The notes under the pieces are model-generated. The model was not told the DNA's origin. It saw only the letters and a program-made list of their open reading frames with translations, and did no database searches. DNA of 64,000 nt, from contig CAVRAP010000010.1 in NCBI GenBank assembly GCA_963718995.1, positions 119,397-183,396 of the forward strand, in the 5' to 3' direction. Below, one piece after another: positions 52,428 through 61,098 of this stretch. A program made the translations under genes and the position numbers. This stretch comes from UBA4744 sp963718995. GTDB taxonomy: Bacteria; Actinomycetota; Acidimicrobiia; Spongiisociales; UBA4744. Positions within the stretch are counted from its first letter, which is position 1. Every line of letters begins with the position of its first letter.

Positions 52428-53411
52428 TTACTCCCCGGTGGAGCTGCCACCTGGATCGGGTGGCAGAGGCGGCCAATCCGCACGATCCGGGGTTCGGGGC
52501 CCCGTGATCTCCTGTGGGTCGACCGGGCGCAGCGTTCCTATGTCGTCGGCCAGTCTGCCCAGGTCAAACGGCTCACGCCGCGAGCGGAGGTCGAAGTACA
52601 GAACGGCTAGCACCGCAACCACAAACGGGGTGGTGGCCACGGCGACGGCCACGGAAATGACCACGCCCGACACCACTCCGCCACCGTCCGGGAGAAACGC
52701 CTCAATGATGCGGGAGGCGATCCCACTGAGAACGGCAACGATCAACCAGGTAGTGAGCAAGGTGCCGAAGGTCGGCCACCAGCGGCGCCGTACCAAATGA
52801 AACGACCTGGTCAGTGCGGCCGATGGCGAGGTCCCTTCGATCATGAGGACCGGAAAAGCCGGCGTCCACGAGATGGCCAGCCACGGCACGACGACCATCC
52901 AGGCGATGATCGATAGAGCTGCGAGGGCACCGGCACCGCTCGAAGCCGAGGCGGTGGCGGCCAACAGCCATACCCCGACGCTGAGAACTCCCAGCGCAAC
53001 GACGATGAGCAAACCCGTGACCACAATGGCGGGCAGGCGTCGAGCCGCAGTTGCCAGCGAAGCTCGCCAATCCGGCTGGGCGCCTAGATAGATCTCGGCA
53101 ACCGCGCGAACGCTGGCGGCCGAGGCCAACATTGCGGCTCCCGATTGGATCAGGGCGGCGAGAACTGCGGCGGTCAGAAACCGAAGCATGTCGCGCAGCA
53201 AAGCCTCATCGAGCACCGGGTTGGGATCGTTGAGCTGCTCGACCAGGTCCGGTGGCACGGCGGCATTCAGGATCAGAAACGAGGCTATCCCGGCGGGAAT
53301 CACCACCACGGCTACCAACAGCAGCAAGGCCCGCCAGTGACGGGTGTAGATCTTGAAGGCAGTATCGATGATCTCGCCGAGGCCCAGTGGCCGCAGTGAC
53401 TGGTTACTCAT
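52428..53411 (-). CDS. Glycerophosphoryl-diester/YciC-type membrane protein
   Basis: A 327-residue polytopic protein with about six helices. The cytosolic leader LGEIIDTAFKIYTRHW and the helix FHLVRRRWWPTFGTLL are typical of the DUF975/UPF0259 (YciC-like) and glycerophosphoryl-diester-phosphodiesterase membrane-domain families. Pro-rich C-terminal tail. The ATG at 53411 is chosen because LRPLGLGEIIDTAF begins right after it. Function is unknown. Confidence 0.72.
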   Translation of the reverse strand: MSNQSLRPLGLGEIIDTAFKIYTRHWRALLLLVAVVVIPAGIASFLILNAAVPPDLVEQLNDPNPVLDEALLRDMLRFLTAAVLAALIQSGAAMLASAASVRAVAEIYLGAQPDWRASLATAARRLPAIVVTGLLIVVALGVLSVGVWLLAATASASSGAGALAALSIIAWMVVVPWLAISWTPAFPVLMIEGTSPSAALTRSFHLVRRRWWPTFGTLLTTWLIVAVLSGIASRIIEAFLPDGGGVVSGVVISVAVAVATTPFVVAVLAVLYFDLRSRREPFDLGRLADDIGTLRPVDPQEITGPRTPDRADWPPLPPDPGGSSTGE

Positions 53412-53423
53412 GGAGGGCAGCGT

Positions 53424-53517
53424 ACTTCGTAACTCGTACTTCGTATCTCTTGCTGCCAACCTCGAGCTGCCAAGCGTCGTGTAGTACGAAGTACCGAGCA
53501 CAGGGTACGAAGTACGT
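53424..53517. repeat. Inverted pair of heptamer arrays (ACTTCGT / AGTACGA types)
   Basis: Left block ACTTCGT, AACTCGT, ACTTCGT, ATCTCTT (53424-53451). Right block AGTACGA, AGTACCG, AGCACAG, GGTACGA, AGTACGT (53483-53517). The blocks are partly reverse complementary. The unit sequence differs from the CAGTTYC arrays, but the 7-base phase and two-arm layout are the same. Confidence 0.8.
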
Positions 53518-53559
53518 TTCTTCTTCTAGACTATCGGTAACCATTCAGGAGTCTGGATA

Positions 53560-53772
53560 ATGGCCAACGACGAATACCCGCCGATCCTCGATGCCGCACA
53601 TGTGGCCGAGTTGTTGGGTATGAACGTACAAATGGTTCGCAAGTATGCCCGGGAAGGTCGCATCCCCGCCTATCGACTGCCCGGCGGCCGTACCTTCAAG
53701 TTCTTTCGCGATGAGATCCTGGCTTTCTTGAAAGCCCACCCGGTGCAGGTACAAGAGGTAGAACAGTCATAG
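53560..53772 (+). CDS. Small helix-turn-helix (excisionase/MerR-like HTH_17) protein
   Basis: A 70-residue protein with the HTH_17 pattern: ILDAAHVAELLGMNVQMVRKYAREGRIPAYRLPGGRTFKF. Such proteins are often transcriptional regulators or excisionases. No integrase or attachment site is nearby, so a chromosomal regulator is likelier. ATG with CAGGAG 8 bases upstream. Confidence 0.85.
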   Translation: MANDEYPPILDAAHVAELLGMNVQMVRKYAREGRIPAYRLPGGRTFKFFRDEILAFLKAHPVQVQEVEQS

Positions 53773-53806
53773 GCATCGCCCACGGCCCGGGAAACCCACC
53801 GCCGAA

Positions 53807-54895
53807 TCAAAGATCCGGCAAGAGCACTCTGGCGGCCCAGGCGACCGGATCGTGCAGTTCGGCGAGGTTGGGGAACGAACTTGCCTCAGCCCACAATGTC
53901 TCGAGGGCGTCTTCGCCCCACCGCCGGACCACCTCCGAACAGAACTCGGCACCCAGGCGGTACTGTTCCTGCTTGAGCTCCAGGCCGAGCATTCGATTGA
54001 TGATCTGCTCTCCCTGGGAAGGCTCCGCCCGTCGCCGGGTCATCGCTTCTCGCATGTTGGCGAGGTCCGGCAGCATCTTCATGGCAGCACGATCCATCAG
54101 ATAGTCGGCATAGCCCTCGATGATGGCCATGAACGCCTGGATAGCCTCGAGGATCGGACGCTGTTCCGGAGTCGTGATGAGACCGGCCAAACCGGCCGGG
54201 TCGCTGAGGATGGATTCGAATTGTTCGGGGTCCGAGAAGCTCCCCAGTTTCTCGGTCAAGAGGGCTGGATCTAGCTCGAGACCATCCAGATAGCGAGCGA
54301 TGAGGCCGACGAACTCAGGTCGGACCCAGGGCCGGGCGAATTCAGCCTGGTGCGTCACCTCGTGGAGCGCGACCCACAACCTCACCTGGCGCGCATCCAA
54401 ACGATTCTCTGCGGCGAAGGCCTCAACATTGGGTACAACGAGGTAGAGGTCGCCCGCCTCCGCGGCCGGTAGACCAATATCAAACTGTCCGAGGATCCGG
54501 TGGCTGAGGAACCCCGTCATGATGCCCATCTGTGCTCCGAGAAGTGCAGGCCCGAGCGGAACCATCATGCCCTCGAGAGGGCCTCCTGCACCAGATGCCC
54601 CCAGTTTTTCGGCCAGTGGCTCAACCAGGTATCGGAAGCTCTCCAGATTGAGGGATGCCCAGGAAGCCCGATCGACCGGCATGGCGTCGATCGCGTCTCC
54701 GAGATCGAGATGAGTGACTTCCGCGATCTTCATCTGGGCGAGTCTCGTCGAGTCGCGGTATTCCTCAGCCAGCCACGGTTCGATTGGTTCCGGTTCACCG
54801 GCTAGATGTCGGGAAATCTCTCCTGCGAGTTTCCAGTTCACCGGGCCCGGTTGATTGAACAGCTCGATGAGCTTGGCGAATACATCGTCACTCAC
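53807..54895 (-). CDS. Zinc-dependent metalloprotease, DUF2342 (F420-biosynthesis-associated) family
   Basis: A 362-residue protein of the actinobacterial zincin-like DUF2342 family. It has the zinc motif HEVTH within LWVALHEVTHQAEFARPWV, and a long helical C-terminal half (MAIIEGYADYLMDRA) that matches the family. Its GTG overlaps the htrA stop (GTGA), so the two form a protease operon. Substrate unknown. Confidence 0.88.
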   Translation of the reverse strand: MSDDVFAKLIELFNQPGPVNWKLAGEISRHLAGEPEPIEPWLAEEYRDSTRLAQMKIAEVTHLDLGDAIDAMPVDRASWASLNLESFRYLVEPLAEKLGASGAGGPLEGMMVPLGPALLGAQMGIMTGFLSHRILGQFDIGLPAAEAGDLYLVVPNVEAFAAENRLDARQVRLWVALHEVTHQAEFARPWVRPEFVGLIARYLDGLELDPALLTEKLGSFSDPEQFESILSDPAGLAGLITTPEQRPILEAIQAFMAIIEGYADYLMDRAAMKMLPDLANMREAMTRRRAEPSQGEQIINRMLGLELKQEQYRLGAEFCSEVVRRWGEDALETLWAEASSFPNLAELHDPVAWAARVLLPDL

Positions 54896-56119
54896 AGGTC
54901 ATCGGGCCTTCTGTCCAGCACGACTTGGATCTTGGGTTTCTCGTCGCCGCGCAGCAAGCCAACCTCGACGGTGTCTCCCGCCCGGTAGGTCCGGAGCAGG
55001 GCGACCAGCTCGTTCATATTGGCGACGGGCTCTCCATCGAGGGTCACGATGGTGTCGCCGGGTTGGGCCCCGGCGTTGCCAATCGCCGACTCCGGCTCGA
55101 TCGATGCGATACGGGCACCGGTTGGCAATCTGGCGTTGTCTTCGGTCAGCTGAAAAGCGTCCTCACCGACGATGCCGAGGAACGCATGTTGCACCTCGCC
55201 GTTGGCGATGAGGTCTTCGGCTATGCCGACGACGATGTTGACGGGGACGGCAAATCCGAGCCCTTCTGCCCCGACATCGCTGACCCCAATGGCGGTGGTA
55301 ATGCCGATCAGGCGGCCTCTTCCATCGAGAAGTGCTCCTCCGCTCGAGCCAGCGCGTGATAGGCGCGTCGGTCTGGATGAGGCCGTACAGCTCCTCGGTG
55401 GCTGTAACGGTGAGCCTCCGGTTGAAGGCCGAGACGATGCCGGAGGTCACGGACGGTGTGCCTTGCAAGCCAAGCGGATTGCCGATGGCGATGGCGGGGT
55501 CGCCGACGCGAACGTCCGCGATGTCGGCGAGTTCGATGGGGGTCAGATTGGGAGTGGCGACCTTGATCACAGCCACATCGGTCAGCGGGTCGGTACCGAC
55601 CACCTCGGCTTGGTAGATGCGACCATCCGGGAAAATCACCCGAACGAACTCTGCGTCCTCAACGACATGGTTGTTGGTGAGTATGTAGCCGTCGGCGCTG
55701 AACACCACGCCGGATCCTGATCCGTTAGCCCGTCCATCGATTCCGTTTCCGATACCAACCTCGACCGTAACGATCGATGGGCGCACGAGTTCGGCGACAG
55801 CGGCTACCGCCGTGGCTCCTTCGACGGGGACCGGCACTGTCACTGTCGCCGTGGCCGGTTCAACGGAAATCGTCGTTGTAGTCGTCGTTGCTACCGGGTC
55901 AGAATCGGAGAACACCCCGGTCACGGTGAGGGCCGCGACGGTGAGCAGCGAGCCGATCAGTCCACCGAGAATGGCTGCCAGGAGCGTTCTCCTGGTATCT
56001 GAACGACGGCGGGAACGGCCGGGGCGAACCGGCGAGGGTGGGGGTGTAGCCTGCGGCGGAGGTGGTGGTGGCGTCGAGGGAGCCGGGCGAGCGCCGGGGA
56101 CGGGCTGATTGTTGGCCAT
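54892..56119 (-). CDS. HtrA/DegP-like serine protease with PDZ domain, frameshifted
   Basis: A membrane-anchored protease. It has a Pro-rich cytoplasmic leader (residues 1-45) and one transmembrane helix (about 48-70). A Thr-rich linker, the trypsin-like domain and a C-terminal PDZ (GIVGEDAFQLTEDNARLP, then AGAQPGDTIVTLDGEPV) follow. The catalytic triad is His in NNHVV, Asp in DPLTDVAV, and Ser in GSSGGALLDG. The frame breaks between DAPITR and GSSGG, where one extra base near 55351-55356 fits; length is 3n+1. Likely leaderless (TACAAT at 56126-56131). Confidence 0.92.
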
Positions 56120-56125
56120 GAGGTG

Positions 56126-56131
56126 ATTGTA
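56126..56131 (-). promoter_or_regulatory. Leaderless -10 box (TACAAT) for htrA overlapping the moaE start
   Basis: The minus-strand TACAAT ends 6 bases before the htrA ATG. Its reverse complement covers ATTGTA, which includes the first base of the divergent moaE start codon. Confidence 0.5.
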
Positions 56132-56565
56132 TGAGCAAATCTCCGTTACAGAGTCGAATCGGGGTTTCCGAAGCCGCGATCGACCCGGGAAGGCTGTCCG
56201 CAGAGGTCGGATTCCCAGAGGTCGGGGCGATCGTGGTGTTTCTCGGGACGGTCCGCGATCACTCGCCGGGGAAGGTGGGGGTGACCCATCTCGAATACGA
56301 GGCATACACCGAACAGGTAGAGGGGAAGATCGCCGAGATCGTGGTTGAAGCTGGCGAGCGCTGGGCGTTGACGGCGGTGGTTGTAGAACACCGGACTGGA
56401 ACGATCGAGGTCGGGGAGTCCTCGGTAGGGGTTGCGGTCTCTTCTGCGCACCGGGACGAGGCCTTTCAGGCCGCCCGGTATCTGATCGACGAGCTCAAGC
56501 AACGGGCTCCCATCTGGAAAAAGGAGCACTGGCCTGGTGGCGCCGAATGGGTAGAAGGTGCCTGA
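56131..56565 (+). CDS. moaE: Molybdopterin synthase catalytic subunit MoaE
   Basis: A 144-residue protein that transfers sulfur from MoaD onto precursor Z. Family blocks: VVFLGTVRDHSPGK, HLEYEAYTEQVEGKIAEI, VEHRTGTIEVGESSVGVAVSS, and the catalytic KKEHWPGGAEWV near the end. ATG with GAGGTG 5 bases upstream. No moaD, moaA or moaC is in the window. Confidence 0.94.
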   Translation: MSKSPLQSRIGVSEAAIDPGRLSAEVGFPEVGAIVVFLGTVRDHSPGKVGVTHLEYEAYTEQVEGKIAEIVVEAGERWALTAVVVEHRTGTIEVGESSVGVAVSSAHRDEAFQAARYLIDELKQRAPIWKKEHWPGGAEWVEGA

Positions 56566-56620
56566 CTCGTTCAATGTCGGGGCACCGGTGAGCGACCACA
56601 TCCTCCCACCCTCGGTGTTA

Positions 56621-56638
56621 TTGCTAGCAATAGCTAGC
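56621..56638. promoter_or_regulatory. Nested palindrome TTGCTAGCAA-TA-GCTAGC upstream of importer 2
   Basis: A 10-base perfect palindrome followed by a second GCTAGC, 98 bases before livF. Candidate operator of the operon. Confidence 0.35.
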
Positions 56639-56673
56639 AGCCGTTTACCCGACATCACCTACAGCGCCGTTGA

Positions 56674-56679
56674 TATAGT
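56674..56679 (+). promoter_or_regulatory. Candidate -10 box (TATAGT) of the importer-2 operon
   Basis: TATAGT lies 57 bases before livF within the 170-base gap; no good -35 is visible. Confidence 0.35.
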
Positions 56680-56735
56680 CGCGCAACGTTCGGACGGCTG
56701 GTCCGTTCGTCAGCCGACGGAGGGAACGGTTCCGC

Positions 56736-57518
56736 TTGCTGGAAGTGGCCAACCTGGAGGTCGTGTATCACGACGTCATCCTGGTGTTACGCGGGATCTC
56801 GTTCAGCGTTCCCGATGGGAAAATCGTCGCCCTACTGGGCGCCAACGGTGCGGGTAAGACCACGGTTCTGCGAGCCATTTCCGGCCTCCTCGATGTCCAC
56901 GAAGGTGATATCACCAAGGGCTCGATACGCGTCGACGACGAGCCCATTCACAAGCTCAAGCCGGCGGCCATCGTCAACCGCGGCGTGACTCAGGTGATGG
57001 AGGGGCGGCGGGTGTTCGCCGAATTCACTGTGGAGGACAACCTGCGGGTGGGTGCTCACACGAATTCGGGGCAGCGTGACGAAAACCTCGAGCGCGTGTT
57101 TGAGTTGTTTCCCATTCTCAAGGAGCGGCGGAAGCGTACCGCCGGGTATCTGTCAGGTGGTGAGCAGCAGATGCTGGCGATGGGGCGCGGGTTGATGTCT
57201 AGCCCCAGGTTCCTGCTTCTCGACGAGCCAAGCCTGGGGCTGGCTCCGCTGTTGGTGCAACAAATCCGGGACCTGATCGTCGAGATCAACCGCCAGGGCA
57301 CGGCGATCCTGCTCGTCGAGCAAAACGCGACGATGGCCCTTTCCATCGCCGAGCATGGCTACATCATGGAAACCGGCAAGATCGTCATGGACAAACCGGC
57401 CGCGGAATTGATGCGGGACGAGGATGTTCAGGAGTTCTATCTGGGGTTGCATGCCGGTGAGCGGAAGTCTTTTCGGGACATCAAGCACTACAAGCGGCGG
57501 AAACGGTGGTTGTCATGA
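56736..57518 (+). CDS. livF: Liv-type ABC ATPase LivF (importer 2)
   Basis: A 260-residue subunit with GANGAGKTT, LSGGEQQMLAMGRGL, LLLDEPSLGLAP and the EQN H-loop. It has a distinctive basic C-terminal tail after LGLHAG (SFRDIKHYKRRKRW). TTG start, with GGAGGG upstream at a rather long spacing. First gene of a six-gene operon. Gene order (F-G-ligase-H-M-K) differs from importer 1 (K-H-M-G-F). Confidence 0.92.
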   Translation: MLEVANLEVVYHDVILVLRGISFSVPDGKIVALLGANGAGKTTVLRAISGLLDVHEGDITKGSIRVDDEPIHKLKPAAIVNRGVTQVMEGRRVFAEFTVEDNLRVGAHTNSGQRDENLERVFELFPILKERRKRTAGYLSGGEQQMLAMGRGLMSSPRFLLLDEPSLGLAPLLVQQIRDLIVEINRQGTAILLVEQNATMALSIAEHGYIMETGKIVMDKPAAELMRDEDVQEFYLGLHAGERKSFRDIKHYKRRKRWLS

Positions 57519-58354
57519 GCCCGGCCCTGCTCGTGGTCAAAGATGTCCGGTTGTCGTTTGCCGGAGTGGTTGCCCTTGACGGAGTCTCGTTCCAGGTCAA
57601 TCCCGGCGAACTATTCGCCATCATCGGGCCAAACGGAGCGGGCAAGACTTCGATCTTCAATTGTCTCAACGGCGTGTACCACCCCCAGGAGGGTTCGATC
57701 AGCCTCAACGGCAGCAGTCTCTTGGGCAAGAAACCCAACCGCATCGCCAAATTGGGTATCGCCAGGACCTTCCAGAACATCGAGTTGTTCGAGAACCTGA
57801 CGGTGCTCGACAACATCCTGCTTGGTCGCCATCTGCACTTCACGTACGGTCCGCTGGCGGCCGCCATTTACAAGGGGCGCGCCAAGCGTGAGGAAACTGC
57901 CAACCGGGCACGGGCAGAAGACATCATCGATTTTCTCGAGATTCAGGCCTTCCGCAAGAGCCTGGTGGGGATGCTTCCGTACGGTGTACAGAAGCGGGTT
58001 GAATTGGGGCGGGCGCTGGCCATGGATCCCGAGCTGCTCCTTCTCGACGAGCCGGCTGCAGGGATGAACCTCGAGGAGACCGAAGACATTGCCCGGTTCA
58101 TCCTCGACATCAAAGAAGAACTGGGCATCGCCATGATCCTGGTTGAACACGACATGGGTCTCGTGATGGACATTGCCGACCGGGTGATGGTGCTCGATTT
58201 TGGCCGCAAGATCGCAGACGGGGTGCCCGAGGCTATTCAGCGAGATCCTGAGGTTATCCGCGCCTACCTCGGCGAAGAATTTGAAGGGACCGACCTCCAC
58301 GCCGCCGAGCTGGAAGCTGCCGAGGCAGCGGGATCTGGAGGAGAGACCCCATGA
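57515..58354 (+). CDS. livG: Liv-type ABC ATPase LivG (importer 2)
   Basis: A 279-residue subunit. GPNGAGKTS, IARTFQNIELFENLTVL, LPYGVQKRVELGRAL in place of LSGGQ (usual for LivG), LLLDEPAAGMN, and VEHDM. An acidic C-terminal tail (AAELEAAEAAGSGG) is extra. ATG overlaps the livF stop and the stop overlaps the ligase start. Confidence 0.93.
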   Translation: MSPALLVVKDVRLSFAGVVALDGVSFQVNPGELFAIIGPNGAGKTSIFNCLNGVYHPQEGSISLNGSSLLGKKPNRIAKLGIARTFQNIELFENLTVLDNILLGRHLHFTYGPLAAAIYKGRAKREETANRARAEDIIDFLEIQAFRKSLVGMLPYGVQKRVELGRALAMDPELLLLDEPAAGMNLEETEDIARFILDIKEELGIAMILVEHDMGLVMDIADRVMVLDFGRKIADGVPEAIQRDPEVIRAYLGEEFEGTDLHAAELEAAEAAGSGGETP

Positions 58355-60204
58355 CGACCACCGAACTGCGACCCCGCAGCGATGCTCCCGATCTGGCGTA
58401 CACCAGCATGACTGCCTGGCTTCGCCAGATCGCCCGCGAGGAACCCGACCGGGTCGGCCTGCGCGAAAAAGAGTTCGGAATCTGGCAACAAACGACCTAC
58501 GGGCAATACTGGGATCTGGTCAAGACCGCCGGAATGGCGCTATGGGCGCTCGGGGTGCGGCCCGGGGACCGGGTGGCGATCCAGTCGGAAAACCGGCTTG
58601 CCTGGGTGGTCTCCGACCTCGCCACCCAGGGGATTCAGGCGGTGTCGGTAGGGCTCTATTCGACCAACCCGGCCTCTGAGGTTGAGTACTTGTTGAGCCA
58701 CTCCGAATCGAAGGTGTTGATCGCCGAAGATCAGGAACAGGTCGACAAAGCTCTGGAAGTCAGGCACCGCCTGCCCAAACTCGAGAAGATCATCTACGTT
58801 GAGCCGCGCGGGGTCCGCACCTATGACGACCCGACGCTCATGTCGTGGGAGATGTTCCTGGCTCTCGGCCGGCAACAGGTCGTCGAAACTCCCCGACGGT
58901 TCGGTGAACTGGTCGATGGGATCGACCTCGACGATACGGCCACGACGGTGTACACCTCCGGGACCACCGGACCGCCAAAAGGAGCCATGCTGTCGCACCG
59001 GAATCTGGTGTGGACTGCGGGGGAGACTCCCTCAATTGTCACAGGCGGCAAGGTTCCCAACCAGGTCGAGCTCCTTTCGTATCTCCCGCTTTGCCACGTG
59101 TTCGGAAGGCTGTACGACCTGATTTTCGCAATCGCATTTCGGGCGACGGTCAATTTCGCCGAATCCATCGATACGGTCGTTACCGACCTTCAGGAGATCC
59201 AACCGACGTACTTCCCGGCACCCCCCGCGGATTTGGGAAAAGATCAGCGCCGCCACGCAGATCCGGATGGCCGACGCTTCCCCCACCAAGAAACTGTTGT
59301 ATCGGCGTATTTGTGAAGGCCGGAATGTGGAACGCCGACCGGATGCTGGCACGGGGGTCACGGGGCGTAATCGGCAACGTTGTGCACGGGGTGGGATGGC
59401 TGCTGGTCTACCGCTCGCTCCAGAAGAAGATGGGTATGTCCAGGTGTGTGCAAGCGGTGTCGGGTTCGGCCCCGATCGCACCTGAAGTGCTTGAAGTTCT
59501 TCATGGCGCTCGGGGTGCCGATCGTCGAAGGCTGGGGCATGACCGAGACAACCGCGCTGGGAACGGTCAACCGCAACGGCCGCGTCAAGCTGGGGACGAT
59601 TGGAGAGCCGCTCGACGGCTGCGAGATCAGGATTGCCGACGATGGTGAGATCCTGACCCGGCATCCGGCCGTGTTCCAGGGGTATTTCAAGAATCCGGAG
59701 GCGACCGCCGAGGCCATCGACGAGGACGGGTGGCTTCGCACCGGCGACGTCGGTGAGTGGGACGGAACCCACGTCAAGATCGTCGATCGGAAGAAAGACA
59801 TCATCATTACGGCCGGCGGCAAGAACATCTCACCCTCCGAGCTGGAGAACCGGCTCAAGGTTTCGCCGTTCATCAAAGAGGTGATGGTGATCGGCGACCG
59901 TCGCAAGTTCATCAGCGCGATGATCGGGATCGAATTCGACGTGGTTTCGAATTGGGCGCAACGGAAGGGGATCACCTTCACTACCTATCGCGACTTGAGC
60001 GAGAAGCAAGAAGTGATCGACCTCATCCGCAAACAGGTCGACGAGGCCAACCTCGATTTCGCCCGGGTCGAGCAGATCAAGAAATTCGTTTTGATTCCCA
60101 AAGAGCTAGATCACGATCAGGGTGAACTCACCGCCACCCAGAAAATCAAGCGCAAGGTCCTTGCCGACCAGTTCGCCGACCTGATCGAGGGGATGTATTC
60201 GTGA
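58351..60204 (+). CDS. AMP-forming long-chain acyl-CoA ligase, interrupted by three frameshifts
   Basis: An adenylate-forming enzyme (FadD15/FAA1-like, about 616 residues when mended) activating a carboxylic acid to its CoA ester. Motifs: YTSGTTGPPKGAMLSHRN, PLCHVFGR, GWGMTETTALG, DGWLRTGDVGEWDG, and DRKKDIIITAGGKNISP. Three +1 changes are visible: at CCCCCC 59221-59226, near 59305-59313, and near 59486-59492. Their sum is 3, so overall length is again a multiple of three. Each piece aligns seamlessly once one base is removed. Position inside a Liv operon links it to the transported substrate. Confidence 0.9.
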
Positions 60205-61098
60205 CCCAGTTCCTCCAGGCCACCGTGGCGGGATTGTCGCTGGCCTCGATCTACATTCTGCTGGCTCTGGGTTTCGTGATCATCTACAAGTCGATGCAGG
60301 TGCTCAGTTTTGCCCATCCGGCAGTGATGATCTTCGGGGCCTATATGGTTTCGTACTTCGCCATTGACCGTAGTTGGAACTTCTGGCTTGCGCTGCTGGC
60401 GGGCGTCGTCGCCACGGCGCTGCTCGGTTGGGCCGCCCAGTGGGTCTTCATTCGTCCGATGATCGGAAAGCCGCGTGTTTGCGATCGCCATTCTCACCAT
60501 CGGTCTGGACATCGCCATCCGCACCCCGGTCACGACCGCCATCGGACTCAATATCCGCACGGTCGGCGATCCATGGGGATTCAACACCTGGAACGTGGAA
60601 GGGGTGATCATCCAGCAGCGCGGAGCAGCCATGGTGGTGACTGCGGTCGTCGTTGTCGCCGCCATTTTTGCTTTCTTTCGTTACTCCAGGATGGGATTGG
60701 CGATGCGCGCCACCGCTTTCGATCAGGAGACGGCGCTGGCCCAGGGCATCAACGTCGGACGGATCTTCGCGGTGGCCTGGATGCTGGCCGGAGCCATGGC
60801 CGCTCTCGCCGGCATGTTTGCCTCTACCGATCTCAGCGGCCTCAACCAGAGCACCTGGGTGATCGCCCTCAAGGCTCTCCCGGCCATCGTGGTCGGCGGC
60901 CTCGATTCCATCGGCGGGGCGGTTGTTGGTGGTTTGATCATCGGGTTGGCCGAGGCCTACACGGCCACCTACCAGTCGCAATACCTGGGGTTCCTCGGCT
61001 TCAACTTCAGCCAGGTGGTTCCCTACGTCGTGATGCTGCTCGTGCTCCTCGTCCGCCCCTACGGGTTGTTCGGTACCCGCGAGGTTGAACGCGTATGA
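60201..61098 (+). CDS. livH: Liv-type ABC permease LivH (importer 2), frameshifted
   Basis: A permease of about 298 residues when mended. The first frame has SLASIYILLALGFVIIYKS and AHPAVMIFGAYM. The frame then moves by +1 near 60474 (CCGCGTGTTT), and the second frame continues with IAILTIGLDIAIRT, GINVGRIFAVAWMLAGAMAALAG, and GGLDSIGGAVVGGLIIGLAEAY. Removing one C joins the pieces, and length is 3n+1. It overlaps the ligase stop and livM start (both ATGA or GTGA). Confidence 0.91.

Noticed and set aside
53560..53772. Excisionase of a prophage or integrative element
   Set aside because: No integrase, attachment site or phage gene is near, and the HTH protein stands between ordinary chromosomal genes.
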